NCBI RefSeq assembly: GCF_000384295.1
Contig: NZ_KB913037.1
Location: forward strand, 9,189,508-9,253,507
Length of the DNA stretch: 64,000 nt
From: Amycolatopsis balhimycina FH 1894
Lineage (GTDB): Bacteria > Actinomycetota > Actinomycetes > Mycobacteriales > Pseudonocardiaceae
Reading direction: 5' to 3'
The position numbers and the translations under genes were made by a program. Every line of letters begins with the position of its first letter. Position 1 is the first letter of the stretch. Below, piece by piece: positions 24,601 through 34,235 of the stretch. Under the pieces are notes generated by a model that saw only the letters and a program-made list of their open reading frames with translations, was not told the origin of the DNA and did no database searches.

Positions 24601-27253
24601 GCTGTTCGCCGAGATCCTCAGCATCGACCAGGTGGGGGTCGACGACACCTTCCACGACCTCGGCGGCAGTTCGGCGCTGGCCATGCGGCTCGTCGCGCGG
24701 ATCCGTGAGGAGCTCGGCGCGGACCTGCCCATCCGGCAGCTGTTCTCCTCGCCGACCCCCGCGGGCCTGGCCAGGGCGCTGGCCGCGAAGTCACGCCCCG
24801 CGCTGGAAGCCGCCCAGCGGCCGGACCGGGTGCCCGTCACCGCCCGGCAGCTGCGTGCCTGGCTGCTGGCCGATCCCGGCGGGGAGACGGCCGGCCTGCA
24901 CACCTCCGTCGCCCTGCGCCTGCACGGCCGGGTGGACGTGCCCGCGCTGGCGGCGGCGCTCGGCGACGTCGCGGCCCGGCACGAGATCCTCCGCACGACC
25001 TTCCCGGGTGACGCGCAGAGCGTTCACCAGCACGTCCACGACGCCTTGGCGGTCGAGCTGACTCCGGTCGGAGTCACCGAGGAAGACCTCCCGGGGCTGC
25101 TCGCCGAGCGGCGTGACCTGCTCTTCGACCTCACCAGGGACGTGCCGTGGCGGTGTGACCTCTTCGCGCTCTCGGACAACGAGCACGTGCTGCACCTGCA
25201 GGTCCACCGGATCCTCGCCGACGACGACTCGCTCGACGTGTTCTTCCGCGACCTGGCGGCCGCCTATGGTGCGCGCCGCGAAGGCCGGGTCCCGGAGCGC
25301 GCGCCCCTGGCGTTGCAGTTCGCCGACTACGCGCTCTGGGAGCAGCGCCTGCTCACGGACGAGAACGAGCCGGGCAGCCTGATCAACGAGCAGGTGGCCT
25401 TCTGGCGGGACAACCTGGCCGGCCTCGACGGGGAGACGGTGCTGCCGTTCGACCGCCCGCGCCCGGCCGTCCCGTCGCGGCGCGCCGGAACGGTCGCGCT
25501 GCGGCTGGAGGCCGGCCCGCACGCCCGGTTGACGGAGGCGGCGGAGCCGGCGGGCGCGGACACGCTCGAGATGGTGCACGCCGCGCTCGCGATGCTGCTG
25601 GCCAAGCTCGGAGCGGGCCACGACGTGGTGATCGGCACGGCGCTGCCGCGGGACGAGGAGCTCTTCGACCTCGAGCCGATGATCGGGCCGTTCACCCGGC
25701 CGCTCGCCCTGCGCACCGACGTCTCGGGCGATCCGACCTTCCTCGAGGTCGTCGCCAGGGTGCAGGAGGCGGGCCAAGCCACGGGCGAGCACCTGGACCT
25801 GCCCTTCGAACGGATCGTCGAGCTGCTCGATCTGCCGGCCTCGCTCGCCCGCCACCCCGTGTTCCAGGTGGGACTTCAGGTGGACGAGGAGGACATCGAC
25901 GGATGGGCCGCGGCGGAACTGCCCGCCCTGCGCACCGCCGTCGAACCCGGCGGGACCGCGGCCATGGAGCTGGACCTCGCGGTCAAGCTCACCGAGCGCT
26001 TCGACGACGACGACAACGCCGGCGGCCTCGAGGGCGCGCTGCACTACGCCACCGACCTGTTCGACGAGGCCACGGCGGAGTCGGTGGCCCGGCGGCTGGT
26101 CCGCGTCCTCGAGCAGGTGGCGGAGGATCCCGGGCGGCGGATCAGCGACCTGGATGTCTTCCTGGACGACTTCGAACGCGGCCGTCCGCCCATCGCTCCG
26201 GCGCGGTGGGCCGGGGCCGTGCCCCCGGTGGTCGCCGAACTGGCCGGGGACGGCCCGCTCGGCGCGCTCCTGCTCGACGAGCAGCTGCGCCCGGTCGCTC
26301 CCGGAGCCGTCGGCGATCTGTACGTCACCGGCCCGGCCGTGGACGCGGGAACGGCCACCCTGGCGACCGTGCCCTGCCCGTTCGGGGACGAGGGGCACCG
26401 GATGCTGCACACGGGCCTGCTCGCCCGCAAAACGCCCGCCAAGACCCTGGTCGTCGTGGGCGAGCGGAGGCGGTCGAGCGCTTCGGTGAAGACGGGTGAC
26501 TTCGAGATCCTGCTGCCGCTGCGCGCCGGCGGTGACCGCCCGCCCCTGTTCTGCGTCCACGCGAGCGGTGGCCTGAGCTGGAACTACGAGCCGTTGCTGC
26601 GGTACCTCCCGCCGAACCAGCCGGTCTACGGCGTGCAGGCTCGCGGCCTGGCCCGGACCGAACCGCTGCCGGGCAGCGTCGAGGAGATGGCGGCCGACTA
26701 CCTCGAGCAGATCCGTGCCGTGCAGCCGGCCGGGCCGTACCACCTCCTCGGCTGGTCCCTCGGCGGCCGGATCGCGCAGGCGATGGCCAGGTTGCTCGAG
26801 GCGGACGGGGAGCGGCTCGGCCTGCTCGCCCTGCTCGACGCCTATCCCGTCTACATGGGACGCAAGACGACCGGCGCCGCGAGCGAAGAAGCGGCTCTCG
26901 AACAGCGGAACCAGCAGGATCTGGACCTCGCGGGGCAACTGGTCAAGGGTGTGGCCGCCCGGTCGCGCCTCGAGGCGGTCATGCGCAACCTCTGGAAGGT
27001 CGGGCCACGGCACACGGCTTCGCCCTTCGCCGGCGACGTCCTGCTTTTCGTGGCCACTGTGGACCGTCCCGCGCATTTGCCCGTCCCAGTGGCGAAGGCC
27101 AGCTGGAAGGAATTCACCAGTGGGGCGGTAGAGGCCCACGAAATCCCGTCCAACCACTACGACATGGTGCAATCCGCGGCGCTGGGCCAGATTGGTGCCA
27201 TCGTCGCCGAGAAACTCCGGTCCCGGCCGGAGGGTGAAAGGACACAACGATGA
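21677..27253 (+). CDS. bpsC: Glycopeptide NRPS 3, module 7 with X and TE domains
   Basis: 1858-residue termination synthetase. Domains: C7 (1-450, HHVLVDGW at 153), A7 (469-960), T7 (LGGSSA near 995), X domain (1052-1500), linker, TE (1612-1850, GWSLGG nucleophile Ser near 1695). The A7 pocket reads DPYHGGTLC(K), the 3,5-dihydroxyphenylglycine code. The X domain is a condensation-type fold whose catalytic motif is degenerate (HRILADDDS at 1177 instead of HHxxxDG). In this family it recruits the Oxy P450s to the carrier-bound heptapeptide, and the TE then releases the cross-linked product. GTG start with AAGGAG at 21665. The stop overlaps the MbtH start by ATGA, indicating translational coupling. 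Residues about 1529-1605, between X and TE, look like a decayed piece of an A domain (separate entry). Confidence 0.97.
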   Translation: MTVDDTRAKRRSSVEDVWPLSPLQEGMLYHTALDDDGPDTYTVQTVYGIDGPLDPGLLRASWQALVDRHAALRACFRYVSGAQMVQVIAREAEVPWRETDLSGLPDDIAEGEVDRLAADEVAERLRIEAAPLMKLHLIRLGPDRHRLVHTLHHVLVDGWSMPILHRELAAIYAAGGDASGLPPTVSYRDYLAWLGRQDKEVARAAWRAELAGLDTPTTVAAPDPARVPDIHTAVVELPAELTDGLAQFARGHDLTLNTVVQGAWAVVLAQLAGRDDVVFGATASGRPADLPGVEAMVGQLLNTLPVRVRLDGGRRAAELFARLQRDQSALMAHQHLGLQDVQAVVGPGAVFDTLVIYENFPRKGLGRAPGGGLSLVPVKRGRNSSHYPFTLITGPGERMPLILDYDRGLFDPAAAESVVGALARVLERLVAEPDVLVGRLTLASEAERALVVEGFNATAGPVPGESVLELFARRVAAAPDAVAITGAAGANLTYAEVDQASNRLAGYLAVRGVGRGDRVGVAMERSPDLLIAFLAIWKAGAAYVPVDVEYPAERISFVFDDSGVSTVLCTLATSAVAPGNAIVLDAPETRVAVRDCAAPEIRPHADDLAYVMYTSGSTGLPKGVAIPHGAVAGLAGDAGWQIGPGDGVLMHATHVFDPSLYAMWVPLVSGARVLLTEPGVLDAAGVRQAVHRGATFVHLTAGTFRALAETAPECFEGLVEIGTGGDVVPLQSVENLRRAQPGLRVRNTYGPTETTLCATWLPIEPGEVLGRELPIGHPMTNRRIYLLDAFLRPVPPGVAGELYIAGTGLAHGYLKSPGLTAGRFVACPFAAGERMYRTGDRARWTRDGEVVFLGRADDQVKIRGYRVELGEVEAALAAQPGVVEAVVTAREDQPGEKRLVGYFVSDGGDAGPVEIRRQLALVLPDYLVPIAVVALPGLPVTPNGKVDRRALPAPDLAGHSPEKAPENETEKVLCALFAEILSIDQVGVDDTFHDLGGSSALAMRLVARIREELGADLPIRQLFSSPTPAGLARALAAKSRPALEAAQRPDRVPVTARQLRAWLLADPGGETAGLHTSVALRLHGRVDVPALAAALGDVAARHEILRTTFPGDAQSVHQHVHDALAVELTPVGVTEEDLPGLLAERRDLLFDLTRDVPWRCDLFALSDNEHVLHLQVHRILADDDSLDVFFRDLAAAYGARREGRVPERAPLALQFADYALWEQRLLTDENEPGSLINEQVAFWRDNLAGLDGETVLPFDRPRPAVPSRRAGTVALRLEAGPHARLTEAAEPAGADTLEMVHAALAMLLAKLGAGHDVVIGTALPRDEELFDLEPMIGPFTRPLALRTDVSGDPTFLEVVARVQEAGQATGEHLDLPFERIVELLDLPASLARHPVFQVGLQVDEEDIDGWAAAELPALRTAVEPGGTAAMELDLAVKLTERFDDDDNAGGLEGALHYATDLFDEATAESVARRLVRVLEQVAEDPGRRISDLDVFLDDFERGRPPIAPARWAGAVPPVVAELAGDGPLGALLLDEQLRPVAPGAVGDLYVTGPAVDAGTATLATVPCPFGDEGHRMLHTGLLARKTPAKTLVVVGERRRSSASVKTGDFEILLPLRAGGDRPPLFCVHASGGLSWNYEPLLRYLPPNQPVYGVQARGLARTEPLPGSVEEMAADYLEQIRAVQPAGPYHLLGWSLGGRIAQAMARLLEADGERLGLLALLDAYPVYMGRKTTGAASEEAALEQRNQQDLDLAGQLVKGVAARSRLEAVMRNLWKVGPRHTASPFAGDVLLFVATVDRPAHLPVPVAKASWKEFTSGAVEAHEIPSNHYDMVQSAALGQIGAIVAEKLRSRPEGERTQR
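26262..26490 (+). other. Vestigial A-domain fragment between X and TE domains
   Basis: Inside NRPS 3, the linker after the X domain reads [16 protein letters not shown], then [16 protein letters not shown], then VVVGERR. The intact A7 domain of the same protein has [16 protein letters not shown], then [16 protein letters not shown], then [10 protein letters not shown] in the same order and similar spacing, although part of the segment between them is missing. This corresponds to the A-domain stretch running into the A7-A8 core motifs. The fragment lacks the pocket, the P-loop and the C-terminal lysine, so it cannot adenylate anything. It suggests that the X domain and this piece are the residue of an eighth C-A module. 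Confidence 0.65.
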
Positions 27254-27459
27254 GCAATCCGTTCGACAACGAAGACGGCTCCTTTTTCGTGCTGGTCAAC
27301 GACGAGGGCCAGCACTCCCTCTGGCCGACCTTCGCGGAGGTGCCCGCCGGCTGGACCCGCGTGCACGGCGAAGCGGGCCGTCAGGAGTGCCTCGCCTACG
27401 TCGAGGAGAACTGGACGGACCTCCGGCCGAAGAGCCTCATCCGGGAAGCGAGCGCCTGA
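27250..27459 (+). CDS. mbtH: MbtH-like NRPS accessory protein
   Basis: 69-residue protein of the MbtH family, which binds A domains (especially those for Tyr- and Bht-type substrates) and supports their folding and activity. It shows the family signature: an [10 protein letters not shown] segment, PAGW, and the C-terminal [11 protein letters not shown]. Length is normal. Its ATG overlaps the stop of the NRPS 3 gene (ATGA), so the two are probably translated together and it likely serves the A domains of this cluster, including the stand-alone A-T protein at 42319. Confidence 0.97.
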   Translation: MSNPFDNEDGSFFVLVNDEGQHSLWPTFAEVPAGWTRVHGEAGRQECLAYVEENWTDLRPKSLIREASA

Positions 27460-27461
27460 GT

Positions 27462-27490
27462 GTCCAGCCGCTCAACGCGGACGGTTGGAC
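27462..27490 (+). promoter_or_regulatory. StrR/Bbr-type regulator box upstream of oxyA
   Basis: GTCCAG, exactly 17 bases, then TTGGAC. This matches the consensus I recall for the balhimycin StrR-like activator Bbr, GTCCAR-N17-TTGGAC. The arms extend further: GTCCAGCCG and CGGTTGGAC are inverted repeats with one mismatch around an 11-base centre. It sits in the 111-base gap between mbtH and oxyA, about 80 bases before the oxyA start, a fitting place for an activator of the P450/halogenase/glycosyltransferase operon. The regulator gene itself is not in the window. Confidence 0.75.
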
Positions 27491-27570
27491 GAGCCCGGCG
27501 CTCGTCCGACCGGCTCCGGGCGGCTTCCGCTTGAGTCCACCGGCTGGATGAGGCGAAAGGACCTTGTGCA

Positions 27571-28746
27571 GTGTTCGAGGAGAGCAACGCCCTCCGGGGC
27601 ACGGAAATACACCGGAGAGACCGGTTCGCTCCGGGGCCGGAACTGCGCTCCCTGATGGGCGAGGGCACCATGTCCATCCTGCAGCCCCCGGATTCCCCCG
27701 GCGGGCGGACCGGGTGGCTGGCCACCGGGCACGACGAGGTCCGGCAGGTCCTCGGCTCGGACAAGTTCAGCGCCAAGCTGCTCTACGGCGGGACCGTGGC
27801 CGGCCGCATCTGGCCGGGCTTCCTCAACCAGTACGACCCCCCGGAGCACACGCGCCTGCGCCGGATGGTGACGTCGGCGTTCACCGTCCGGCGGATGCAG
27901 GACTTCCGGCCGCGGATCGAGCAGATCGTCCAGGCGAGCCTGGACGCCATCGAGGCCGCCGGTGGCCCGGTGGACTTCGTCCCCCGGTTCGCCTGGTCCG
28001 TGGCGACGACGGTGACGTGCGACTTCCTCGGCATCCCGCGTGACGATCAGGCGGACTTGTCGCGCGCCCTGCACGCCAGCCGGTCCGAACGGTCGGGCAA
28101 GCGGCGGGTGGCGGCGGGGAACAAGTACTGGACGTACATGACCGAGATCGCGGCCCGCGCGCGCCGCGATCCCGGTGACGACATGTTCGGCGCGGTGGTG
28201 CGCGACCACGGCGACGCGATCACCGACGCGGAACTGCTGGGCGTGGCCGCGTTCGTCATGGGCGCGGGCGGGGACCAGGTGGCCCGGTTTCTCGCGGCGG
28301 GCGCGTGGCTGATGGTCGAGCACCCCGATCAGTTCGCGCTGCTGCGGGAAAAGCCGGACACCGTCCCGGACTGGCTGAACGAGGTGGAGCGGTACCTCAC
28401 CAGCGACGAGAAGACCACTCCGCGCATCGCGCAGGAGGACGTGCGCATCGGTGATCAGCTCGTCAAGGCCGGCGATGCCGTCACCTGCTCGCTGCTGGCG
28501 GCGAACCGCAGGAAGTTCCCCGCCCCGGAGGACGAGTTCGACATCACCCGGGAACGGCCGGTGCACGTCACGTTCGGCCACGGCATCCACCACTGCCTCG
28601 GCAGGCCACTGGCCGAGATGGTGTTCCGGGCGGCGATTCCGGCGCTGGCACAACGCTTTCCCAAGCTGAGGCTGGCCGAGCCGGACCGCGAGATCAAGCT
28701 GGGGCCGCCGCCGTTCGACGTGGAAGCCCTGCTGCTGGAGTGGTGA
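27571..28746 (+). CDS. oxyA: Cytochrome P450 OxyA, second cross-linking enzyme
   Basis: 391-residue bacterial P450 of the CYP165 type. In vancomycin-family assembly OxyA makes the D-O-E aryl ether ring between residues 2 and 4 of the carrier-bound heptapeptide, after OxyB. The heme loop FGHGIHHCLG has the cysteine ligand at about residue 342, and EVER near residue 270 provides the ExxR motif. The I-helix region has AGGDQ rather than the usual acid-Thr pair, normal for the Oxy enzymes. GTG start; AAAGGA at 27555 is the likely ribosome site. It is the first of three tandem P450 genes and the first gene after the StrR-type box. Assignment to OxyA rather than B or C rests on gene order and on the neighbours matching OxyB and OxyC. 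Confidence 0.95.
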   Translation: MFEESNALRGTEIHRRDRFAPGPELRSLMGEGTMSILQPPDSPGGRTGWLATGHDEVRQVLGSDKFSAKLLYGGTVAGRIWPGFLNQYDPPEHTRLRRMVTSAFTVRRMQDFRPRIEQIVQASLDAIEAAGGPVDFVPRFAWSVATTVTCDFLGIPRDDQADLSRALHASRSERSGKRRVAAGNKYWTYMTEIAARARRDPGDDMFGAVVRDHGDAITDAELLGVAAFVMGAGGDQVARFLAAGAWLMVEHPDQFALLREKPDTVPDWLNEVERYLTSDEKTTPRIAQEDVRIGDQLVKAGDAVTCSLLAANRRKFPAPEDEFDITRERPVHVTFGHGIHHCLGRPLAEMVFRAAIPALAQRFPKLRLAEPDREIKLGPPPFDVEALLLEW

Positions 28747-28795
28747 CGCCGGGCCGGACACGAAATCGTCGGGAGCAAAAGAGGGGGTTTTCCCG

Positions 28796-29992
28796 TTGAA
28801 TGATGACGACCCGCGGCCGCTGCACATTCGCCGGCAGGGCCTGGACCCGGCGGACGAGCTGCTCGCCGCCGGATCGCTGACGAGGGTCACCATCGGATCC
28901 GGAGCGGATGCCGAGACCCATTGGATGGCCACCGCGCACGCCCTCGTCCGGCAGGTGATGGGCGACCACCAGCGGTTCAGCACCCGGCGCCGCTGGGACC
29001 CGCGGGACGAGATCGGCGGGACGGGCACCTTCCGGCCGCGTGAACTGGTCGGCAACCTGATGGACTACGACCCGCCCGAGCACACGCGGCTGCGCCAGAA
29101 GCTGACCCCCGGGTTCACGCTGCGCAAGATGCAGCGGCTGCAGCCGTACATCGAACAGATCGTCAACGAGCGACTCGACGAGATGGCGCGGGCGGGATCG
29201 CCCGCGGATCTGGTCGCGTTCGTCGCCGACAAGGTGCCCGGCGCCGTGCTGTGCGAGCTGATCGGCGTGCCGAGGGACGACCGGGCCACGTTCATGCAGC
29301 TGTGCCACGCGCATCTCGACGCCTCGCGAAGCCAGAAACGGCGGGCGGCGGCGGGAGAGGCGTTCTCCCGCTACCTGCTGGCGATGATCGCCAGGGAACG
29401 CAAGGACCCGGGCGAGGGGCTCATCGGAGCGGTCGTCGCCGAATACGGCGACGAAGCCACGGACGAGGAGCTGCGCGGCTTCTGCGTGCAGGTGATGCTG
29501 GCTGGCGACGACAACATCTCCGGCATGATCGGGCTCGGCGTGCTGGCGCTGCTGCGGCACCCCGAGCAGATCGACGCGTTGCGCGGCGGCGAACAGCCGG
29601 CGCAACGAGCCGTCGACGAGCTGATCCGGTACCTGACCGTGCCCTACGGCCCGACACCCCGCATCGCGAAGCAGGACGTCACCGTCGGGGACCAGGTGAT
29701 CAAGGCGGGCGAGAGCGTCATCTGCTCGCTCCCGGCGGCCAACCGCGACCCCGCCCTCGTGCCGGACGCGGACCGGCTCGATGTCACGCGCGACCCCGTC
29801 CCGCACGTCGCGTTCGGGCACGGGATCCACCACTGCCTGGGAGCCGCACTGGCCCGCCTCGAACTGCGCACGGTCTTCACCGCGCTGTGGCGGCGGTTTC
29901 CCGACCTGCGGCTCGCGGATCCCGCCCAGGAGACCAAGTTCCGCCTCACCACCCCCGCTTACGGGCTGACCGAGCTGATGGTCGCCTGGTGA
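28796..29992 (+). CDS. oxyB: Cytochrome P450 OxyB, first cross-linking enzyme
   Basis: 398-residue P450. OxyB forms the first ring, the C-O-D aryl ether between residues 4 and 6, on the peptidyl carrier protein with help from the X domain. The sequence follows vancomycin OxyB closely over its whole length as I remember it, starting DDDPRPLHIRRQGLDPADE and ending YGLTELMVAW. The heme loop FGHGIHHCLG places the cysteine ligand at residue 347, the same number as in the vancomycin enzyme, which supports the TTG start at 28796. A GAGGGGG ribosome site lies at 28781. The gene follows oxyA by 49 bases in the same operon. Confidence 0.97.
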   Translation: MNDDDPRPLHIRRQGLDPADELLAAGSLTRVTIGSGADAETHWMATAHALVRQVMGDHQRFSTRRRWDPRDEIGGTGTFRPRELVGNLMDYDPPEHTRLRQKLTPGFTLRKMQRLQPYIEQIVNERLDEMARAGSPADLVAFVADKVPGAVLCELIGVPRDDRATFMQLCHAHLDASRSQKRRAAAGEAFSRYLLAMIARERKDPGEGLIGAVVAEYGDEATDEELRGFCVQVMLAGDDNISGMIGLGVLALLRHPEQIDALRGGEQPAQRAVDELIRYLTVPYGPTPRIAKQDVTVGDQVIKAGESVICSLPAANRDPALVPDADRLDVTRDPVPHVAFGHGIHHCLGAALARLELRTVFTALWRRFPDLRLADPAQETKFRLTTPAYGLTELMVAW

Positions 29993-30141
29993 CCGGGGGC
30001 CCGCGACGTCCACGCGAGGCCGCTGGACGTCCTGCCTGATTCCGGGTGGAATTGGGACCGTCGGCGGGTTCGGGCCGAAAAAACCGAACGACCAAGACAG
30101 AGGGACATTTCTTCCCGGTCGACCAAGGAGTTTCCACGCGG

Positions 30142-31362
30142 ATGGGGCACGATATCGGTCAGCTCGCGCCGCTCTTGCCGGAGCCGGCGAACTTCCAGCT
30201 GAGGACGAACTGCGATCCGCATGCGGACAACTTCGACCTGAGGGCGCACGGCCCGCTGGTCCGGATAGCCGGGGACTCCTCCGCTCAGCTGGGCAGGGAA
30301 TATGTCTGGCAGGCCCACGGCTACGACGTCGTGCGCCGGATATTGGGCGACCACGAGAATTTCACGACGCGGCCGCAATTCACCCAAGCGAAATCCGGGG
30401 CGCACGTCGAGGCCCAGTTCGTCGGGCAGATATCGACCTACGACCCACCCGAGCACACCCGGCTGCGGAAGATGCTCACGCCGGAGTTCACGGTCCGGCG
30501 GATCCGCCGGATGGAGCCCGCGATCCAAGCCCTCGTCGACGATCGGCTCGACCGGGTGGCGGCCGAGGGACCGCCCGCCGACCTCCAGGCGCTGTTCGCC
30601 GACCCGGTCGGCGCGCTCGCTCTGTGCGAACTGCTCGGCATCCCCCGAGACGACCAGCGCGAGTTCGTCCGGCGGATCAGGCGGAACACCGATCTGAGCC
30701 GCGGGCTCAAGGCGCGGGCGGCGGACAGCGCGGCGTTCAACCGGTACCTGGACAACCTCATCGCCCGGCAGCGCCGGGACGCCGACGACGGGTTCCTCGG
30801 CATGATCGTGCGAGAGCACGGGGACACCGTCACGGACGAGGAGCTGAAGGGCCTGTGCACGGCGCTGATCCTCGGCGGCGTCGAGACCGTCGCCGGGATG
30901 ATCGGCTTCGGGGTGCTCGCCCTGCTCGAGAACCCCGGCCAGGTGCCGTTGCTGTTCGCGGGCCCCGAGCAGGCCGACCGCGTGGTCAACGAGCTGCTGC
31001 GTTACCTGTCTCCGGTGCAGGCGCCGAATCCCCGCCTCGCCGTCAAGGATGTGATCATCGACGGACAGCTGATCAAAGCGGGAGATTATGTCCTGTGCTC
31101 GGTCCTCATGGCCAACCGGGACGAAGCGCTGACGCCGAACCCCAACGTCTTCGACGCGAATCGCGCCGCGGTATCGGACGTCGGTTTCGGGCACGGCATC
31201 CACTACTGCGTGGGCGCGGCGCTGGCCAGGTCGATGCTGCGGATGGCGTACCAGGCCCTGTGGCAGCGATTCCCCGGGCTCCGGCTGGCCGTGCCCATCG
31301 CGGAAGTGAAGTACCGAAGCGCGTTCGTCGACTGCCCTGATCGGGTTCCGGTCACCTGGTAG
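30142..31362 (+). CDS. oxyC: Cytochrome P450 OxyC, biaryl (AB ring) cross-linking enzyme
   Basis: 406-residue P450. OxyC makes the carbon-carbon AB bond between residues 5 and 7, the last cross-link. The start was set at the ATG at 30142 (MGHDIGQLAPLL), preceded by AAGGAG at 30125. This gives the known OxyC length; an open frame continues upstream to 30046 without family similarity. The heme loop FGHGIHYCVG has Cys356. The family-typical stretch TYDPPEHTRLRKMLTPEFTV is present, and the I-helix reads GGVETVAG. The protein ends CPDRVPVTW, like the characterised OxyC. Co-directional with oxyA/B and followed 60 bases later by the halogenase. Confidence 0.96.
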   Translation: MGHDIGQLAPLLPEPANFQLRTNCDPHADNFDLRAHGPLVRIAGDSSAQLGREYVWQAHGYDVVRRILGDHENFTTRPQFTQAKSGAHVEAQFVGQISTYDPPEHTRLRKMLTPEFTVRRIRRMEPAIQALVDDRLDRVAAEGPPADLQALFADPVGALALCELLGIPRDDQREFVRRIRRNTDLSRGLKARAADSAAFNRYLDNLIARQRRDADDGFLGMIVREHGDTVTDEELKGLCTALILGGVETVAGMIGFGVLALLENPGQVPLLFAGPEQADRVVNELLRYLSPVQAPNPRLAVKDVIIDGQLIKAGDYVLCSVLMANRDEALTPNPNVFDANRAAVSDVGFGHGIHYCVGAALARSMLRMAYQALWQRFPGLRLAVPIAEVKYRSAFVDCPDRVPVTW

Positions 31363-31422
31363 CGCAATCCGGGTTGAAAACCAGCCTCGGCAATTTGACA
31401 CTCGACAGAGGAATGGTGGGAG

Positions 31423-32898
31423 ATGTCGGTCGAAGACTTCGACGTGGTGGTGGCGGGCGGCGGGCCGGGTGGTTCGACGGTGGCCACGCTGGTGGCCATG
31501 CAGGGACACCGGGTGCTGCTGCTGGAGAAAGAGGTTTTCCCGCGGTATCAGATCGGTGAGTCGCTGCTGCCCGCCACGGTGCACGGCGTGTGCCGGATGC
31601 TCGGCATCTCCGACGAGCTGGCCAATGCCGGGTTCCCGATCAAGCGCGGCGGCACGTTCCGCTGGGGCGCCCGGCCGGAGCCGTGGACGTTCCACTTCGG
31701 CATCTCGGCCAAGATGGCCGGCTCGACGTCGCACGCCTACCAGGTCGAGCGGGCGCGGTTCGACGAGATGCTGCTGAACAACGCCAAGCGCAAGGGCGTG
31801 GTCGTGCGGGAGGGGTGCGCGGTCACCGATGTGGTGGAAGACGGCGAGCGGGTCACCGGTGCGCGGTACACCGATCCCGACGGCACCGAGCGGGAAGTGT
31901 CGGCGCGGTTCGTGATCGACGCGTCGGGCAACAAGAGCCGGCTCTACACCAAGGTCGGCGGTTCGCGGAACTATTCGGAGTTCTTCCGCAGCCTCGCGCT
32001 GTTCGGTTACTTCGAGGGTGGCAAGCGGCTGCCCGAGCCGGTCTCCGGGAACATCCTGAGTGTGGCCTTCGACAGCGGCTGGTTCTGGTACATCCCGCTG
32101 AGCGACACGCTGACCAGCGTCGGCGCGGTGGTGCGCCGGGAGGACGCCGAGAAGATCCAGGGTGACCGGGAGAAGGCCCTCAACACGCTGATCGCCGAGT
32201 GCCCGCTGATCTCGGAATACCTCGCGGACGCGACCCGGGTGACGACCGGCCGGTACGGGGAACTGCGCGTCCGCAAGGACTACTCCTACCAGCAGGAGAC
32301 CTACTGGCGGCCGGGCATGATCCTGGTCGGCGACGCCGCGTGTTTCGTGGACCCGGTGTTCTCCTCCGGTGTGCACCTGGCGACCTACAGCGCGCTGCTC
32401 GCGGCCCGGTCGATCAACAGCGTCCTCGCCGGCGACCTGGACGAGAAGACCGCGCTGAACGAGTTCGAGCTGCGGTATCGCCGTGAGTACGGCGTGTTCT
32501 ACGAGTTCCTCGTGTCCTTCTACCAGATGAACGTGAACGAGGAGTCGTACTTCTGGCAGGCCAAGAAGGTCACGCAGAACCAGAGCACCGACGTCGAGTC
32601 GTTCGTCGAGCTGATCGGCGGAGTGTCGTCCGGGGAGACCGCGCTGACGGCCGCCGACCGCATCGCCGCGCGCAGTGCCGAGTTCGCCGCGGCGGTGGAC
32701 GAGATGGCGGGCGGGGACGGCGACAACATGGTGCCGATGTTCAAGTCGACGGTGGTCCAGCAGGCGATGCAGGAAGCGGGCCAGGTGCAGATGAAGGCGC
32801 TGCTCGGCGAGGACGCCGAACCCGAGCTGCCCCTGTTCCCCGGTGGCCTGGTGACCTCGCCCGACGGGATGAAGTGGCTGCCTCACCACCCTGCGTGA
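31423..32898 (+). CDS. bhaA: FAD-dependent halogenase (chlorinates beta-hydroxytyrosine)
   Basis: 491-residue flavin-dependent halogenase of the VhaA/BhaA type. It installs chlorine on beta-hydroxytyrosine residues 2 and 6, in this family while they are bound to a carrier protein. The N-terminal dinucleotide fold GGGPGGST (residues 12-19) binds FAD. GWFWYIP near residue 222 corresponds to the halogenase WxWxIP signature, and GDAACFVDPVFSSGVH near residue 305 is the second FAD-contact motif. A long C-terminal extension is typical of carrier-tethered halogenases. ATG start with GGTGGGAG just upstream. No flavin reductase gene is in the window, so reduced FAD must come from a housekeeping reductase. 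Confidence 0.96.
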   Translation: MSVEDFDVVVAGGGPGGSTVATLVAMQGHRVLLLEKEVFPRYQIGESLLPATVHGVCRMLGISDELANAGFPIKRGGTFRWGARPEPWTFHFGISAKMAGSTSHAYQVERARFDEMLLNNAKRKGVVVREGCAVTDVVEDGERVTGARYTDPDGTEREVSARFVIDASGNKSRLYTKVGGSRNYSEFFRSLALFGYFEGGKRLPEPVSGNILSVAFDSGWFWYIPLSDTLTSVGAVVRREDAEKIQGDREKALNTLIAECPLISEYLADATRVTTGRYGELRVRKDYSYQQETYWRPGMILVGDAACFVDPVFSSGVHLATYSALLAARSINSVLAGDLDEKTALNEFELRYRREYGVFYEFLVSFYQMNVNEESYFWQAKKVTQNQSTDVESFVELIGGVSSGETALTAADRIAARSAEFAAAVDEMAGGDGDNMVPMFKSTVVQQAMQEAGQVQMKALLGEDAEPELPLFPGGLVTSPDGMKWLPHHPA

Positions 32899-32980
32899 AG
32901 CCTGTGCGCGCCGGCCGTTCGCGGGTGGCCGGGACCTGCGGAACAACCTATGGAAAAACCTACGGAACAGAGGGTGCGAA

Positions 32981-34171
32981 ATGCGCGTGTTGATCTCGGG
33001 GTGCGGATCGCGCGGGGACACCGAACCGCTGATCGCCTTGGCGGTCCGGTTGCGGGAACTCGGTGTAGACGTCCGGATGTGCCTGCCGCCGGACTACGTG
33101 GAGCGGTGCGCCGAGGTCGGGGTGTCGATGGTGGCGGTCGGCCCGGCGATGCGCGCCGGGGCACGCGGGCCGGGAGAACCGCCGCCGGGAGCACCCGAAA
33201 TCGTGTCCGAGGTGGTCGCGGACTGGTTCGACAAGGTGCCGGCGGCCGCCGAAGGGTGTGACGTGGTGGTGGCGACCGGCTTGCTGCCCGCCGCGGTCGT
33301 CGTGCGGTCGGTCGCCGAGAAGCTGGGCATCCCTTACCTCTACACCGTGCTGTCGCCGGACCACCTGCCGTCGGTGCTCAGCCAGGCGGAGCGCGACGAA
33401 TACGACCAGGGCGCCGACCGGCTGTTCGGTGCGGTGGTCACCAGCGGGCGGGCCGCGATCGGCCTGCCGCCGGTGGCGAACCTCTTCACCTACGGCTACA
33501 CCGAACAGCCCTGGCTGGGGGCGGACCAGATCCTCGCCCCGCCGCCACCGGGAGACTTGGACACCGTGCAGACCGGTGCGTGGATCCTGCCCGACGAACG
33601 GCCCCTTCCCGCGGAGCTGGAGACGTTCCTCGCGGCCGGGTCGCCGCCCGTGTACGTGGGTTTCGGCAGCTCGTCCGGACCCCGGACCGCCGGCGCCGCC
33701 AAGGCGGCCATCGAGGCGATCCGCGCCCGGGGCCACCGGGTCGTCCTCTCCCGCGGCTGGGCCGACCTGGCCGCGCCCGACGACTCGGCCGACTGCTTCA
33801 CCGTCGGCGAAGTGAACCTCCAGGTGCTGTTCCGCCGGGTGGCCGCCGCCGTCCACCACGACAGCGCGGGCACGACACTCCTGGCCATCCGGGCAGGCAC
33901 CCCCCAGATCGTCGTCCGCCGCGTGATAGACAACGTGGTGGAGCAGGCGTACCACGCCGACCGGGTGGCCGAACTGGGGGTCGGTGTGGCACTCGAAGGT
34001 CCGATCCCGGCCTCCGAGGCCATGTCGGACGCGCTCGAGACGGCGCTGGCACCGGAAACCCGCGCGCGAGCGGCGGAGGTGGCGGGCACGGTCCGCACCG
34101 ACGGGACGACGGTGGCCGCGGAACTGCTGTTCGCCGCGGTCAGCCGGGAAAAGCCCGCCGTTCCCGCATGA
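32981..34171 (+). CDS. gtfA: Glycosyltransferase GtfA (amino-sugar transfer to residue 6)
   Basis: 396-residue GT-B fold transferase of family GT1. In chloroeremomycin, GtfA transfers the vancosamine-type amino sugar to the beta-hydroxyl of residue 6; the balhimycin counterpart is expected to do the same with 4-oxo-vancosamine. The N-terminal acceptor domain begins [13 protein letters not shown]. The C-terminal donor site has [14 protein letters not shown] and, near residue 290, HHDSAGTT in place of the HHGGAGTT seen in the glucosyltransferase next door; GtfA enzymes share this variant. ATG start preceded by CAGAGGG. First of three tandem paralogues; the next gene starts 64 bases later. Confidence 0.92.
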   Translation: MRVLISGCGSRGDTEPLIALAVRLRELGVDVRMCLPPDYVERCAEVGVSMVAVGPAMRAGARGPGEPPPGAPEIVSEVVADWFDKVPAAAEGCDVVVATGLLPAAVVVRSVAEKLGIPYLYTVLSPDHLPSVLSQAERDEYDQGADRLFGAVVTSGRAAIGLPPVANLFTYGYTEQPWLGADQILAPPPPGDLDTVQTGAWILPDERPLPAELETFLAAGSPPVYVGFGSSSGPRTAGAAKAAIEAIRARGHRVVLSRGWADLAAPDDSADCFTVGEVNLQVLFRRVAAAVHHDSAGTTLLAIRAGTPQIVVRRVIDNVVEQAYHADRVAELGVGVALEGPIPASEAMSDALETALAPETRARAAEVAGTVRTDGTTVAAELLFAAVSREKPAVPA

Positions 34172-34235
34172 CCCGCACCGAGCCGGCGTGCCGGGAACCG
34201 GCCGGCGGGCCAGAACCCAGGAAACGGGGAAATAC

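Noticed and set aside
30046..30141. Upstream extension of oxyC to the ATG at 30046
   Set aside because: The extra 32 residues have no resemblance to OxyC, whereas the ATG at 30142 has AAGGAG upstream and gives the known length.
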